Shown here: positions 43,855 through 53,036 of the stretch, in pieces
Numbering within the stretch: position 1 is the stretch's first letter
Layout: each line of letters starts with the position of its first letter
Source: Thalassotalea euphylliae
Lineage (GTDB): Bacteria > Pseudomonadota > Gammaproteobacteria > Enterobacterales > Alteromonadaceae
NCBI RefSeq assembly: GCF_003390335.1
Contig: NZ_QUOU01000001.1
Span: 992,001 to 1,056,000, forward strand
DNA: 64,000 nt
Direction: 5' to 3'
The notes under the pieces: model-generated
Told to the model about the DNA's origin: nothing
What the model saw: only the letters and a program-made list of their open reading frames with translations
Databases searched by the model: none
Translations under genes and position numbers: made by a program

Positions 43855-45459
43855 TTATCTCCTTACCTTTTTTAGTGATTGGTGTGATGGAAATGAAGGG
43901 TTGGCTAACTTGCCAAAAGTTAGCGAGTTTTTCAGTGCCGTAAAAAAGTAGCCGCAGGTCAGTAGCAGCCAAAAGTTAACCGTGGCTTTGGCTAAGTCAA
44001 AGGCTGAGGCGTTTTCCTCACTCAATGAAAACACATTGATTAGATTCGAAGAACCCAACTCAATCGCCAGTAAGGTTGAGAAGGTAATGAAATTCAGCAT
44101 CAGTAACCATTTTTTACCTTGTTTGATGCTATGCAGCCAAGACAATAAAACCGCAACTAGCCAAGTGATAAAAAAAGCGTTGGTATCAATACTTGCCAAA
44201 CTGTCTAGCGAGTTAAAAGTCCCCTTGAAGCTAGCAGCAAGTATTAATTTAGTGCATAAAAAATACATACCAACAGCAAGCGATAAACCATAAAACATAC
44301 CATTATTCGTTTTTTCCACGAATAGATAACTCGCCTTTGCTTGATTAGCTTGCTTGGCTTGGCGCTTTTGCAGCCAAATCACCATACCGGTGGCAATGAG
44401 CACAGTCGCCATCATTCCTAAAATAAATAGTGTCGCTCTAAGTGCTGGCGACGCAAAGTGTGCTTCGTGCAAGCCGTAAAAAATGCGCCTGACCATACGC
44501 GGTGTTCGCTCTGCTTCAATCTCTGGCAGTAACTCACCACTGCGCGTTAAAGCGATAGTTTCGGCTTTGTTCGATAACAGCTCATGCTTGGCTTTTGTAA
44601 AAATAAGCTGGGCGTTGTTATCCATTGGGTTATTGATGGTTAAACCAGCTAGCATGTGCTGCGTTTGCCAGTGCTGACCCAGTAATTCATTAAGTTGTGA
44701 TTGATAAGCCTGAATTTCAATTGGCTTATCGGCAATTTGTTTGGCTGGCTTTAGCGGCTTGTGGCTAGTAGAAACCTGCTTGTCGAGCGCGCGATAGCTA
44801 TCGAAGTAATGGCCAATGGCAAACGGTTGATACATGCTGATATAAATCAGCATCACGCTAGCGCAAATGACAAAGCAAAATGGGATGGTTACGACGCCCA
44901 AAACAGCGTGTAAGTCGATAGTGAATTTTTTCGGCTCACTGCGGCGAATGGTGAAGAAGTCTTTAAAAAAACGGCGGTGCGTATAAATCCCCGTAAACAG
45001 TGCAATCAGCATAGCCATTGCCGCAGCACCTGTTAGGTAGCGACCGCCCCATTGCCTGAGTGATAGTGTGTAGTGAAAGGTGCGAAAGAAATTACCGCCC
45101 TGTATTTCTAGGCGCTCGGTAAACTTCAGGGTAATAGGGTCGATATAGCGAGAAACGCGCTTGCTTCTTTCGCCATTAGGTTCGCGATACGAAACGCGAT
45201 AGCTACTGCCTCGCTCGTCGGGCAGGCTGATCTGCCAACGTGTAGTGTTGGGTGCCTCATGGTGAAGTTTGCTCAAGGCATTGTCGAGTAACACTTGCTG
45301 GGAATGTGGCGAGTGTTTGCCATTGCTCAGCCAGTGCGTAATTTCGTGATTGTAGTAACTGAGTGTACCGGTTAGGAAAATAGCAAACAGCAGCCAGCCA
45401 CCGAGCAGGCCAACATAAGTGTGTAGCCAAATCATTGATTTGCGAAAGGTCGTTTTCAT
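43855..45459 (-). CDS. PepSY-associated TM protein of the iron operon
   Basis: 534 residues. It starts RKSMIWLHTYVGLLGGWLLF, then AIFLTGTLSYYNHEITHW, the standard PepSY-TM entry, followed by a periplasmic PepSY part (RYIDPITLKFTERLEIQGGN), further helices, and a second helix group at the C terminus. Such proteins are thought to act as inner-membrane ferric-siderophore reductases or assembly factors. Stop and start codons are nearly contiguous with both neighbours (1 bp from DUF3649, 3 bp to DUF3325), so it is translated as part of a tight operon. Confidence 0.88.
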   Translation of the reverse strand: MKTTFRKSMIWLHTYVGLLGGWLLFAIFLTGTLSYYNHEITHWLSNGKHSPHSQQVLLDNALSKLHHEAPNTTRWQISLPDERGSSYRVSYREPNGERSKRVSRYIDPITLKFTERLEIQGGNFFRTFHYTLSLRQWGGRYLTGAAAMAMLIALFTGIYTHRRFFKDFFTIRRSEPKKFTIDLHAVLGVVTIPFCFVICASVMLIYISMYQPFAIGHYFDSYRALDKQVSTSHKPLKPAKQIADKPIEIQAYQSQLNELLGQHWQTQHMLAGLTINNPMDNNAQLIFTKAKHELLSNKAETIALTRSGELLPEIEAERTPRMVRRIFYGLHEAHFASPALRATLFILGMMATVLIATGMVIWLQKRQAKQANQAKASYLFVEKTNNGMFYGLSLAVGMYFLCTKLILAASFKGTFNSLDSLASIDTNAFFITWLVAVLLSWLHSIKQGKKWLLMLNFITFSTLLAIELGSSNLINVFSLSEENASAFDLAKATVNFWLLLTCGYFFTALKNSLTFGKLANPSFPSHQSLKKVRR

Positions 45460-45460
45460 C

Positions 45461-45850
45461 TTATTTACCTGCTTTGGCGTGAGTTAGCTGCACTATTTTC
45501 TTGGTTGGTGTATGCACCGATTCGGCTTTTTTGCCAGTGTTCGATGAGCCAGTGGTCGATGAATTAGCTGACTCGCTAACAAAAGCAAAATGAATCGCTA
45601 AACATAGTGCACCGCTAACCAGTAAACCCAGATACAAACGCCTGATGGAACTTACGGAAAAAGCGCAAATAAACACGGCGAAAAACACCACATATGACCA
45701 CATGGTCGCAGCATACACGGCATCGGCGAGCAAGCTGTTGAGTAATTTGATGAACAAGGGCACCATCGCCAAGCTGCTGGCAACAGCCATTGCGTATGCG
45801 CCAAGTGTGGCGGCGATTAGGCGAAGTGTAAGAGTGAGAGTATTTGACAT
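45461..45850 (-). CDS. DUF3649-type iron-uptake membrane protein
   Basis: 129 residues with three membrane helices: LRLIAATLGAYAMAVASSLA, a middle one beginning YAATMWSYVVFFAVFICAFS, and LYLGLLVSGALCLAIHFAFV; the tail is Ser/Thr/Lys-rich. The pattern YAMA, then MWSYVVFF, is that of DUF3649 proteins found between the receptor and PepSY genes in siderophore operons. A hairpin with T-run separates it from the receptor gene. Confidence 0.75.
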   Translation of the reverse strand: MSNTLTLTLRLIAATLGAYAMAVASSLAMVPLFIKLLNSLLADAVYAATMWSYVVFFAVFICAFSVSSIRRLYLGLLVSGALCLAIHFAFVSESANSSTTGSSNTGKKAESVHTPTKKIVQLTHAKAGK

Positions 45851-45860
45851 AGTAAAACTG

Positions 45861-45891
45861 AAAAGAGCCAGTGGCAGGCACTGGCTCTTTT
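45861..45891 (-). terminator. Terminator or attenuator between receptor and DUF3649 genes
   Basis: AAAAGAGCCAGTG (45861-45873), loop GCAGG, CACTGGCTCTTTT (45879-45891): a perfect 13-bp stem. On the minus strand it ends in a T-run inside the operon, 43 bp after the receptor stop, so the downstream genes would be expressed only by read-through. Confidence 0.8.
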
Positions 45892-45934
45892 GCTTGTAGA
45901 AACGAATACAAGAAACGTTTGCTAAAAACGAGTG

Positions 45935-48346
45935 TTAGAAGTTGTAGTCGAAGGTGACTTTCGCGTTGCGACCTTCACCTGGCAGACCGCCTAAGAACAT
46001 GGCTTTCGAGTAGTAAGTTTTGTCGAAAATGTTATTTAGGTTAACTTTTACTTGCCAGTTTTTGTGTTCGTAACCGAATGCGGCATCCCAAACACTATAG
46101 CTACTTAGCGCCGATACTGGTAAACCAAAGCCAGTTGAATTAACACTGCGCTCATCTTCATACGTTAAGCCAAGGCTGGCGTTTAACTCGCCCGGTAAAC
46201 CGAATAATTGATCACGGTAATTCGCCCATACGCTGGCAAGCTTTTCAGGAATACCTTTCACTGGGCCAGATACTGGCGTGCTCGTACCACGGTTGCTGTT
46301 GCGAATTAACTCAGCATCTTGATATGTTGCGTTAGCATTCATTGAGAAGGTTTCGCTAATCGCCAAGTTTAAGTCGAACTCAACACCACGTGTTTTGTCT
46401 TCGTCGTTGTAGAAGTACTGTGGCACGTCAATGTTAAATTCTGCATCGTTCGGATTGTCGTTAAACAACGGGTTGTTGTAACGCAAATTAGTACGACGTG
46501 TATCGAACCAAACAACAGAGCCGATTAACTCTTCGTTAAGCGCAGTAAAGCGAACACCTAAGTCAATTGACTCAGATTCAGAGTCTGGGCGGTTATCGGT
46601 TTCAGAGCTCGAAATGCTGCCTAAAATGCTGTACGCCGTACGACCTTTTGACGCGTTAGCAAACACTGCGATATCAGGCGTGATACGATAGTTCAAACCC
46701 AAGTTATAGGTGAAGCCTTTGTCGTCTGTATCCGCTTCTTCGGTTGCCAGTGGTGAGCGATCCGTACCTTTGTGTTGGTATGTTTGCTCAAGTTTTGTGT
46801 AAGCACCGCCAAAGCGACCCGTTAGGCTGCCAGTAAAGTAAATAACTTCCTGGATGCTAATGCCTGCGGCTTTTACGTTTTTGTCGTAGTTTGAACGCAA
46901 CGTTGGCGCGTAGTCATCGAATGAACCTGTTGGCCAATTAGGGTTTCTGATATCTAGAATGTAAGGCACAGCGTTTTCAGCTGATGCGCCATCGGCATCG
47001 TAAATTGACCATGATTTCACGCTCATGTCGCGATCTTCATAGTTGGCACTGACTAAGTGCTCACCGTCCATGCCTTGCCATTGCCATTTAATTTGTAAAT
47101 CAGCAAAGTACTGTAATGATTGCTCGTCTGAATATTGGCGACGGTATTCTTGGCGACGCGCAGCATATGGGTATAACACGTCATCAATCACTAGCGGCGC
47201 GCGAGGATTAGCATTGATTTCACCTCTGCGGTTCCAGTAAACATAGTTAAACGCACCCGTTTGACGAACAAACTGCGACTCGTAATCACGGTATTGCAAC
47301 TGTTGCGTTAAGCTTGTCTCGTCGTTGATTTGCCACTCTGACTTTAACTTAATGCGCAGCTCTTCACCTTTGTTTGGTGACGATAATGGCGAAATTAACG
47401 CACCGTTGCCTAAATCGAATGGCTGGAAGCCGTCAGTTGCCACAATTGAATCTGCCAATTGTTGGCGCTGGGCGTCAGTTAACTGAATACCAAGCACACC
47501 ATCGCCATCTGCATCGCTGTCGTTGACTAATGCAGTCCAATCGTTTGGACTACCCTTGATGCTGTCGTGGTTTAAAATTCTGACCGGGTGACCAATTGAA
47601 TCAATCTGTACGCTGTCATCAATGTACGCGGCTGATAACGTTAGTGCGTGATTGTCGATGTTGTCTAATAAGAAAGTTGAATACAGTTCAGTACGCTCGT
47701 CACTTAAACCTCGGTAGCCATCACTTTTTTCGTAGTTACCGACTAAACGATAAGCTAAGTGCTCAGTGACTGGCCCTGTTGCATCAAACATCACTTGTTG
47801 GCTGTCCCAGCTAGCAGCACTGGCGCGAAGGTGGTATGCCGCTTCACGCTGTGGTTTTTTCTCAACTAAGTTGATAATACCGCCAGCTGCGCCAATACCG
47901 TAAAGGCCAGTTGCAGGGCCTTTTAATACTTCGATGCTTTCTACGTTTGTCATTGAGCGAGTAGGGTTGTAGCTATTGCCTAAACCGCCGCCTGCGTACA
48001 TGCCGTCGTAAGTGTAGCTAACGCCTAAACCGCGAATCACTAAGTTATCACCGATACCATAGTTGTTGCCGGCTTGGTTTAAGCCGCTGATATTATTTAG
48101 TATTTCTTGTAGGTCGGTTGCACCTTGTTGATCGATAAGCTCCTTGCTTACCACCACAATTGCCGCTGGAATTTCGATTAAGTCCATATCTGACTTTGTC
48201 GCGGTACCTGAGTTGAGGATAAGCTCATTGTGCTGACCATATACGCTAATGCGTTCGATATTGTTGTCGGCTGGCGCTTCGGCATTGGCGTTTGTGCCAA
48301 GTGCCATCGTCGCGATAACTAATGGCGATAACTTAAAACGGTTCAT
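45935..48346 (-). CDS. TonB-dependent siderophore receptor
   Basis: 803 residues from ATG 48346, which opens the signal peptide MNRFKLSPLVIATMALGTNA; the frame goes on to an ATG at 48478, but those residues are not signal-like. The plug is of the siderophore type: PAAIVVVSKELIDQQGATDL, NLVIRGLGVSYTYDGMYAGG, then IEVLKGPATGLYGIGAAGGI. The barrel ends with KVTFDYNF, terminal Phe. With DUF3649, PepSY and DUF3325 downstream, this is an iron-chelate uptake operon. A 25-bp palindrome about 225 bp upstream could be the Fur site. Confidence 0.9.
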   Translation of the reverse strand: MNRFKLSPLVIATMALGTNANAEAPADNNIERISVYGQHNELILNSGTATKSDMDLIEIPAAIVVVSKELIDQQGATDLQEILNNISGLNQAGNNYGIGDNLVIRGLGVSYTYDGMYAGGGLGNSYNPTRSMTNVESIEVLKGPATGLYGIGAAGGIINLVEKKPQREAAYHLRASAASWDSQQVMFDATGPVTEHLAYRLVGNYEKSDGYRGLSDERTELYSTFLLDNIDNHALTLSAAYIDDSVQIDSIGHPVRILNHDSIKGSPNDWTALVNDSDADGDGVLGIQLTDAQRQQLADSIVATDGFQPFDLGNGALISPLSSPNKGEELRIKLKSEWQINDETSLTQQLQYRDYESQFVRQTGAFNYVYWNRRGEINANPRAPLVIDDVLYPYAARRQEYRRQYSDEQSLQYFADLQIKWQWQGMDGEHLVSANYEDRDMSVKSWSIYDADGASAENAVPYILDIRNPNWPTGSFDDYAPTLRSNYDKNVKAAGISIQEVIYFTGSLTGRFGGAYTKLEQTYQHKGTDRSPLATEEADTDDKGFTYNLGLNYRITPDIAVFANASKGRTAYSILGSISSSETDNRPDSESESIDLGVRFTALNEELIGSVVWFDTRRTNLRYNNPLFNDNPNDAEFNIDVPQYFYNDEDKTRGVEFDLNLAISETFSMNANATYQDAELIRNSNRGTSTPVSGPVKGIPEKLASVWANYRDQLFGLPGELNASLGLTYEDERSVNSTGFGLPVSALSSYSVWDAAFGYEHKNWQVKVNLNNIFDKTYYSKAMFLGGLPGEGRNAKVTFDYNF

Positions 48347-48570
48347 GTGTATTCCCATGTCTTCAATAGAGAGTTCAATTGAATTTCTAATAAAGAGTTC
48401 AATCGTGTTTTTAATATTTGTAATGTTTTTCACATCTACTAATGTGTCGCGAGCACTGACATAAGGCGGCTTGAGCAAACAGTTGAGGGAGACTTTGCGC
48501 TAGTAGATTCCTCTTACTTACCAGTAATAAGTTGGTTTTAATTTAATAAAACACTATTGCTTGTAAAAAT

Positions 48571-48595
48571 GTAGATGCAAATGATTTGTATCTAC
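48571..48595. promoter_or_regulatory. 25-bp near-perfect palindrome, candidate Fur box
   Basis: Left half GTAGATGCAAAT, central G, right half ATTTGTATCTAC: 11 of 12 positions pair. It lies between the siderophore receptor gene (minus) and a LysR gene (plus). The core TGCAAATGATTTGTA matches the 7-1-7 Fur pattern only in part (9 of 14 positions), so a LysR operator is an equally possible reading. The surrounding intergenic stretch (48347-48809) has no other gene or repeat of note. Confidence 0.5.
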
Positions 48596-48809
48596 CTGCA
48601 TAAGTCATGTGTAATCATTTAACCATATGGTTAATTAATCAAAAATTAGAAGTTGAATAGCTTCTGTTGAGCTTATTCACTTGGCTAAAGGCCTTAGTGA
48701 TATGAGGTAGGAAAAAATCGCGGGCATTATAGAAGTAAGCTAAGGGTTTAAATAGTCAATGATTCCTTATATCATTGTTAAGTTAAACTTAATTGTAATT
48801 AAAAATGAT

Positions 48810-49727
48810 ATGAATTCTCAATTGCTAAGTCGTTTGAAGTTAATGGGGGTCTTCTGCCATGTGGTTGAAGCTGGCTCTATGCGTGAAGCGGCCGCTAAAC
48901 TGGGTATAAGCCCGCCCGCGGTTAGTCAATTTATCAACCAACTGGAAAGCGAATTAGATGTTACTTTGCTTTATCGATCTACTCGCCGTATCAACGTGTC
49001 AGAAGCTGGTGAGAAGTTCTATCTACAAAGCAAGAAAATGCTTGCCGCAGCCGAGCAGGCCGAAGAAGTGATTCACCAGAGTCGAAGCGCAATAAGCGGT
49101 GAGCTTCGTATCGCTCTGCCAGTCGGCTTGGCAGCCAAACCCGCAGCACGAGCGCTCGCCCCATTATTTAAAGAGCACAAAGAGTTAAAGTTAACCTTGT
49201 TTGCCAGTGATGAAAGCATTGATCTGATCGACGAGCGTATCGATATCGTGATTGATTGTGGCGAAGCGATCGACTCTAGCTATATTTATCACTTACTTGG
49301 CAAAGCGACCAAAGTTATCTGCGCTAGCCCTAAATACCTGCAACAGCATGGCAACCCTGTTACCCCCAGAGAGCTGGGCGATCATACTTGGCTTGGCCTT
49401 GGTGATGTTGAAGCAAAAGGTGTGCTCAATCACGTTAGCTTACATCATGCAAAGTCAGCGAGCGCCAACTTTAAACCGTCACTGCGTTACGAGTTTAATG
49501 ATCTCAATGCACTGATCAGCCATGTGCAGGAAGGATTAGGGGTTGCCCAGCTGCCGACCTTAGAAATTCAGCATTTACTTGATAATGGCGAGCTGGTTCC
49601 CTTATTACCCGATTGGCAAACTGACAAATACAATGTTTACGCGCTTACTCGCGATAAGAAGTACGCTTATAAAGTGCAAGCGGCACTGGCAGCGCTAAAA
49701 CTTTATTTTGGTGATATGGAAAATTAG
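48810..49727 (+). CDS. LysR family transcriptional regulator
   Basis: 305 residues from ATG 48810; an in-frame ATG at 48759 would add 17 Ile/Val-rich residues that do not look like the family. HTH: VEAGSMREAAAKLGISPPAV then SQFINQLESELDVTLLYRST. Effector domain: ELRIALPVGLAAKPAARALA, DERIDIVIDCGEAIDSSYIY, then HVQEGLGVAQLPTLE. It is divergent from the siderophore operon, with the 25-bp palindrome between, so it may respond to the same conditions. Confidence 0.87.
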   Translation: MNSQLLSRLKLMGVFCHVVEAGSMREAAAKLGISPPAVSQFINQLESELDVTLLYRSTRRINVSEAGEKFYLQSKKMLAAAEQAEEVIHQSRSAISGELRIALPVGLAAKPAARALAPLFKEHKELKLTLFASDESIDLIDERIDIVIDCGEAIDSSYIYHLLGKATKVICASPKYLQQHGNPVTPRELGDHTWLGLGDVEAKGVLNHVSLHHAKSASANFKPSLRYEFNDLNALISHVQEGLGVAQLPTLEIQHLLDNGELVPLLPDWQTDKYNVYALTRDKKYAYKVQAALAALKLYFGDMEN

Positions 49728-49806
49728 TACTTTTCAATACACCAGAGCGTAAATTCGCCAAGCGCCAAATGCCAGACGGCGAGAGTAGGGCGTATACCAA
49801 CTTTAC

Positions 49807-51378
49807 TCATAACCTATATTCACAGCTAACACCTGACTCTTTGGCAAAATCACTGTCGTGACTGATCAAGACAAAGCCACCATTGTAATCGCAGAGGGCT
49901 TTCGCGAGCATTTTTTTTGACGCTAGATCGAGGTGATTATCAGGCTCATCAAGCAGTAAAAATGGTTGATGGGCTTGATGGCTAATCACGAGCACCGCAA
50001 GCTTCATTTTTTCACCGCCACTCAGTTCTCTACCGATGCGATATACAGTATCACGACGAAATCCTATACCTGCGAGCAAGGTTCTAGCATCGGTTTCCGT
50101 CATCCCCTCGCACAGCGTCATTATGTTCGTTAGCATCGAAAGCTCATCTTGGATAACGCCAAAGTGTTGGTCTAAGTAGTAAACCGGGGTATTCACCATC
50201 AGCTCCCCTTGGGTTAAGGGCACTTCTCCTAATATAACCTTTAATAATGTCGACTTGCCTGAGCCATTGCAGCCTTTAAGGTGAAACTTATTATTGGCAA
50301 ACACCTGTAACGCAATAGATTGTTGATTACCAAATGGTAATACGCCATCAAGTATTGAAATGGCTTTGTGCGAACTACTTTGCTGCGTTGCAATATGCAG
50401 TTTTTGAGGGCTGTTTTGCTCGTGCTTTTGGCTTAGCTCCTGTGTTTGCGATTGTAATTGCCGCTGTCGTGCTTGCGCGCTTTTATTACGGCTGGCGGTA
50501 CTTGCACTGGCCTTGCCTTTCTTGAAGTCGAGCAGTATTTTGGACTGGCTGCCGCCTCTTCGCAGGCGGTTTCCTTGTGCCGCTCGCTGCTCTGCTTTTT
50601 CTCGGTTTAATTGCGCTTGTGTTGCGAGCTTTTTCTGGGCTTTGTTTAGCTGTGCTAACTGCCGCTCTATGGCGAGCAGCTCAGTTTGCTTTTGCTCAGC
50701 ATAAAAATCATAGTTACCGCCATAAACATTTAATCCCGTGCGTGAAAGTTCCCAAATTTCATTCATTTCACGCAGTAATGTGCGGTCGTGGCTAATTAAT
50801 AAAACAGTGCCTGCAAAATTATCAATCGCGTTTATTAGCCATTGCTTGGCACTTTCATCAAGATGATTCGAGGGTTCATCCAGTATTAGCAATTGCATGT
50901 CACTTTTGAGCAATTGCCACAGCTGTATGCGCGCCAGTTGACCGCCACTGAGCTTTGCACATGGGAAATTGGGGTCTTGTGGTAGGCCTAACTTTAGTAA
51001 TTGTTGAGCGAGCAGGGCGGGTAAATGCCATTGCTCGCCAACTATTTCAAACCATTTGCCATCACAATCACCTGATTCAATGTTATTAATAGCCGTTAAT
51101 ACTTGGCTAACCCCCAGGTATTCTGCAATCGAAAGCTCACTGTCGAGCAATTCGCTTGCTTGTTGGCTATAAACAGCATATGAATTTGGCGGAGTTACTG
51201 TGCCTGATGAAGGGAGTCGCTCGCCACTAATGATTGAGGCCAATAGCGATTTACCAATGCCGTTTCTGCCGACTAAGCCAACACGCCGCTGGGTTAACGA
51301 GCAAGATAGATTTTCAAAAAGGGTTTCACCGTTATCAAATCGATACGAGATATTGTAAGCCTGTAATTCTGGCATCAT
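49807..51378 (-). CDS. ABC-F family ATP-binding protein
   Basis: 523 residues with two nucleotide-binding domains and no membrane helices. Domain 1: Walker A GRNGIGKS, signature LSGGQLARIQL, Walker B LLILDEPSNHLD. The linker (about 235-330) is rich in Lys, Arg and Gln, as in ABC-F proteins that insert into the ribosomal E site. Domain 2: Walker A GCNGSGKS, signature LSGGEKMKLAVL, Walker B LLLDEPDNHLD. It could be a translation factor or an antibiotic-resistance protein; nothing decides. AGGAGG lies 3 bases before the first ATG and 6 before a second one (51375), which may be the true start. Confidence 0.88.
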   Translation of the reverse strand: MMPELQAYNISYRFDNGETLFENLSCSLTQRRVGLVGRNGIGKSLLASIISGERLPSSGTVTPPNSYAVYSQQASELLDSELSIAEYLGVSQVLTAINNIESGDCDGKWFEIVGEQWHLPALLAQQLLKLGLPQDPNFPCAKLSGGQLARIQLWQLLKSDMQLLILDEPSNHLDESAKQWLINAIDNFAGTVLLISHDRTLLREMNEIWELSRTGLNVYGGNYDFYAEQKQTELLAIERQLAQLNKAQKKLATQAQLNREKAEQRAAQGNRLRRGGSQSKILLDFKKGKASASTASRNKSAQARQRQLQSQTQELSQKHEQNSPQKLHIATQQSSSHKAISILDGVLPFGNQQSIALQVFANNKFHLKGCNGSGKSTLLKVILGEVPLTQGELMVNTPVYYLDQHFGVIQDELSMLTNIMTLCEGMTETDARTLLAGIGFRRDTVYRIGRELSGGEKMKLAVLVISHQAHQPFLLLDEPDNHLDLASKKMLAKALCDYNGGFVLISHDSDFAKESGVSCEYRL

Positions 51379-51814
51379 CTGCCTCCTAAGTAATTAGGAT
51401 AGCGGGCTTAGCGAACAGTTTTATTGCATCTCCTTATTGCGCATTTACATAGCAAAGTGCGTGATAAAGATAATTGATGCAGTAGCTCACAGCGACAAGC
51501 CATCTGAAAACACACAGCAAAAACTAGGCGTAAACTATGCTGTTTTAGCTTTGCTGGTTTTTGTATTTAGGCGAACTGAGCCTAAAAGGTAACGAGTGCC
51601 GTGAATATGGGAAAGTAAGCTACGCCGACTAATCCTGTAAATCCAAAAATAAAATGAAATATGGATAACAGACTTAGTTGTTCATGACGGCGTAACCTCA
51701 ATAGAAAAGTTGGCACTATGTTAACGCTTTGGTTGTTTTTTCGTCAAGTATCTTTGATGTTATAGTTCCAGTGGTAGGGGCAGGGAGGCAAGCAGAGTAA
51801 ATTTTAAGGGACAG
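51379..51814. other. Intergenic region between the ABC-F and tRNA genes
   Basis: About 440 bp of AT-rich DNA. It carries the ABC-F promoter on the minus strand. No ORF, repeat or strong hairpin was seen apart from the tRNA terminator at its right edge. Confidence 0.4.
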
Positions 51815-51842
51815 ACAAAAAAGCCCAGCAAAAGCTGGGCTT
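51815..51842 (-). terminator. Terminator of the tRNA operon
   Basis: AAGCCCAGC (51821-51829), loop AAAA, GCTGGGCTT (51834-51842). On the minus strand the stem runs directly into a six-T tail. It is 10 bp beyond the CCA end of the last tRNA. Confidence 0.88.
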
Positions 51843-51852
51843 ATCTGATAAA

Positions 51853-51928
<76 letters not shown>

Positions 51929-52015
51929 ACACAGAACTGTGTGCGATAAACAGGTGTTTATCTTGGCACCGAATAACCGACATTTACGTTAGTAAATATT
52001 CACTATTCAAAAGGA

Positions 52016-52091
52016 TGGTGCCCAGAGGCGGAATCGAACCACCGACACGGGGATTTTCAATCCCCTGCTCTACCGACTGAGCTATCTGGGC
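52016..52091 (-). tRNA. tRNA-Phe (anticodon GAA), copy A
   Basis: 76 nt with encoded CCA. Acceptor GCCCAGA/TCTGGGC; anticodon stem GGGGA/TCCCC around the loop TTGAAAA, giving GAA. A broken relative of its 5' half lies 33 bp upstream in the transcript. Identical to copy B at 52391-52466. Confidence 0.95.
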
Positions 52092-52123
52092 TTCGGTTGG
52101 GTTTGAAAAGCTATTCAAAGAAT

Positions 52124-52175
52124 AGGGATTTTCAATACTATTCCAAATGGCTCTACCGAATTGAGCTATCTGGGC
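52124..52175 (-). pseudogene. tRNA-Phe 5'-half remnant, copy A
   Basis: On the minus strand it starts GCCCAGATAGCTCA, as the intact tRNA-Phe, keeps the D-arm with one extra base and the TTGAAAATCCC anticodon segment, but has an enlarged, unpaired stretch in place of the anticodon-stem 5' strand and no T-arm or acceptor 3' strand. It cannot fold as a tRNA. The same remnant is in copy B. Confidence 0.8.
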
Positions 52176-52227
52176 AATTATCTAACTTAGTTAGACTTAG
52201 CAAATGCAAAGCATGAGCTAGAAAGAA

Positions 52228-52303
<76 letters not shown>

Positions 52304-52390
52304 ACACAAAACTGTGTGCGATAAACAAGTGTTTATCTTGGCACCGAAATATCGAAATTTATGTTTATAAATATTCACTATTTCAAAATA

Positions 52391-52466
52391 TGGTGCCCAG
52401 AGGCGGAATCGAACCACCGACACGGGGATTTTCAATCCCCTGCTCTACCGACTGAGCTATCTGGGC
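52391..52466 (-). tRNA. tRNA-Phe (anticodon GAA), copy B
   Basis: 76 nt with encoded CCA; same sequence as copy A, offset by 375 bp. Anticodon loop TTGAAAA. Confidence 0.95.
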
Positions 52467-52494
52467 TTCGGTAATAAAATCTCTTTCTCATAGA

Positions 52495-52547
52495 AGGGGA
52501 TTTTCAATGCTATTCCAAATGGCTCTACCGATTTGAGCTATCTGGGC
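52495..52547 (-). pseudogene. tRNA-Phe 5'-half remnant, copy B
   Basis: Same structure as copy A: acceptor 5' strand, D-arm and anticodon segment with a disrupted anticodon stem; no 3' half. It is the first element of the tRNA transcript. It differs from copy A at a few positions. Confidence 0.8.
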
Positions 52548-52616
52548 AAATTCTTTAAGCTACTTAAAGAGCTATTAGAACTTTGTCTTTTTGGCCGTGC
52601 CTTGAAGACGGGCGCT

Positions 52617-52645
52617 ATTAAACTTCTTTTGCGAAATAAGGTCAA
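52617..52645 (-). promoter_or_regulatory. Promoter of the tRNA operon
   Basis: On the minus strand: -35 TTGACC (52640-52645), 17-bp spacer, -10 TTTAAT (52617-52622), followed by a GC-rich discriminator (AGCGCCCG), the type found at stringently controlled stable-RNA promoters. It is 70 bp upstream of the first remnant. Confidence 0.8.
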
Positions 52646-52718
52646 CTACTTTTTTTAAATAATTATTTGTTTGTTGTTTTTTTACACGTTGTCGCTATTT
52701 AGTGTACAAATGTCGGTA

Positions 52719-53009
52719 TTAAGCGCTGTAAATAGTCCAAACTCCGATAGCAATAAAGCCAACACCAGCAACGTAAGCTAGTACTTTTTCACTGATATAA
52801 GCGGATAAAAATGTGCCAGCAAGCACGCCAACGGCTGAAGCAACAATTAACGCAGCGGATGCGGCGGCAAATACCATCCATTTACTGATTTCTTTATCGG
52901 CTGCAAATAACATAGTGGCGAGCTGGGTTTTATCACCCAGCTCTGCGATAAAAACGGAAGCGAATATTGTGAAAAATACGCGCCAGTCAATACTTAAAAA
53001 ACTATCCAT
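52719..53009 (-). CDS. TMEM165/GDT1 family protein, half-length
   Basis: 96 residues, three membrane helices. It has one copy of the family motif, AELGDKTQLATML (Glu23, Asp26, Lys27, Thr28). Full-length members have two such halves and transport Mn or Ca ions; a single-half protein presumably dimerises. It is 27 bp downstream of yggX on the same strand. Start ATG 53009. Confidence 0.82.
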   Translation of the reverse strand: MDSFLSIDWRVFFTIFASVFIAELGDKTQLATMLFAADKEISKWMVFAAASAALIVASAVGVLAGTFLSAYISEKVLAYVAGVGFIAIGVWTIYSA

Positions 53010-53036
53010 TACTTCGTTAACACTTTTGCCCGTTAA

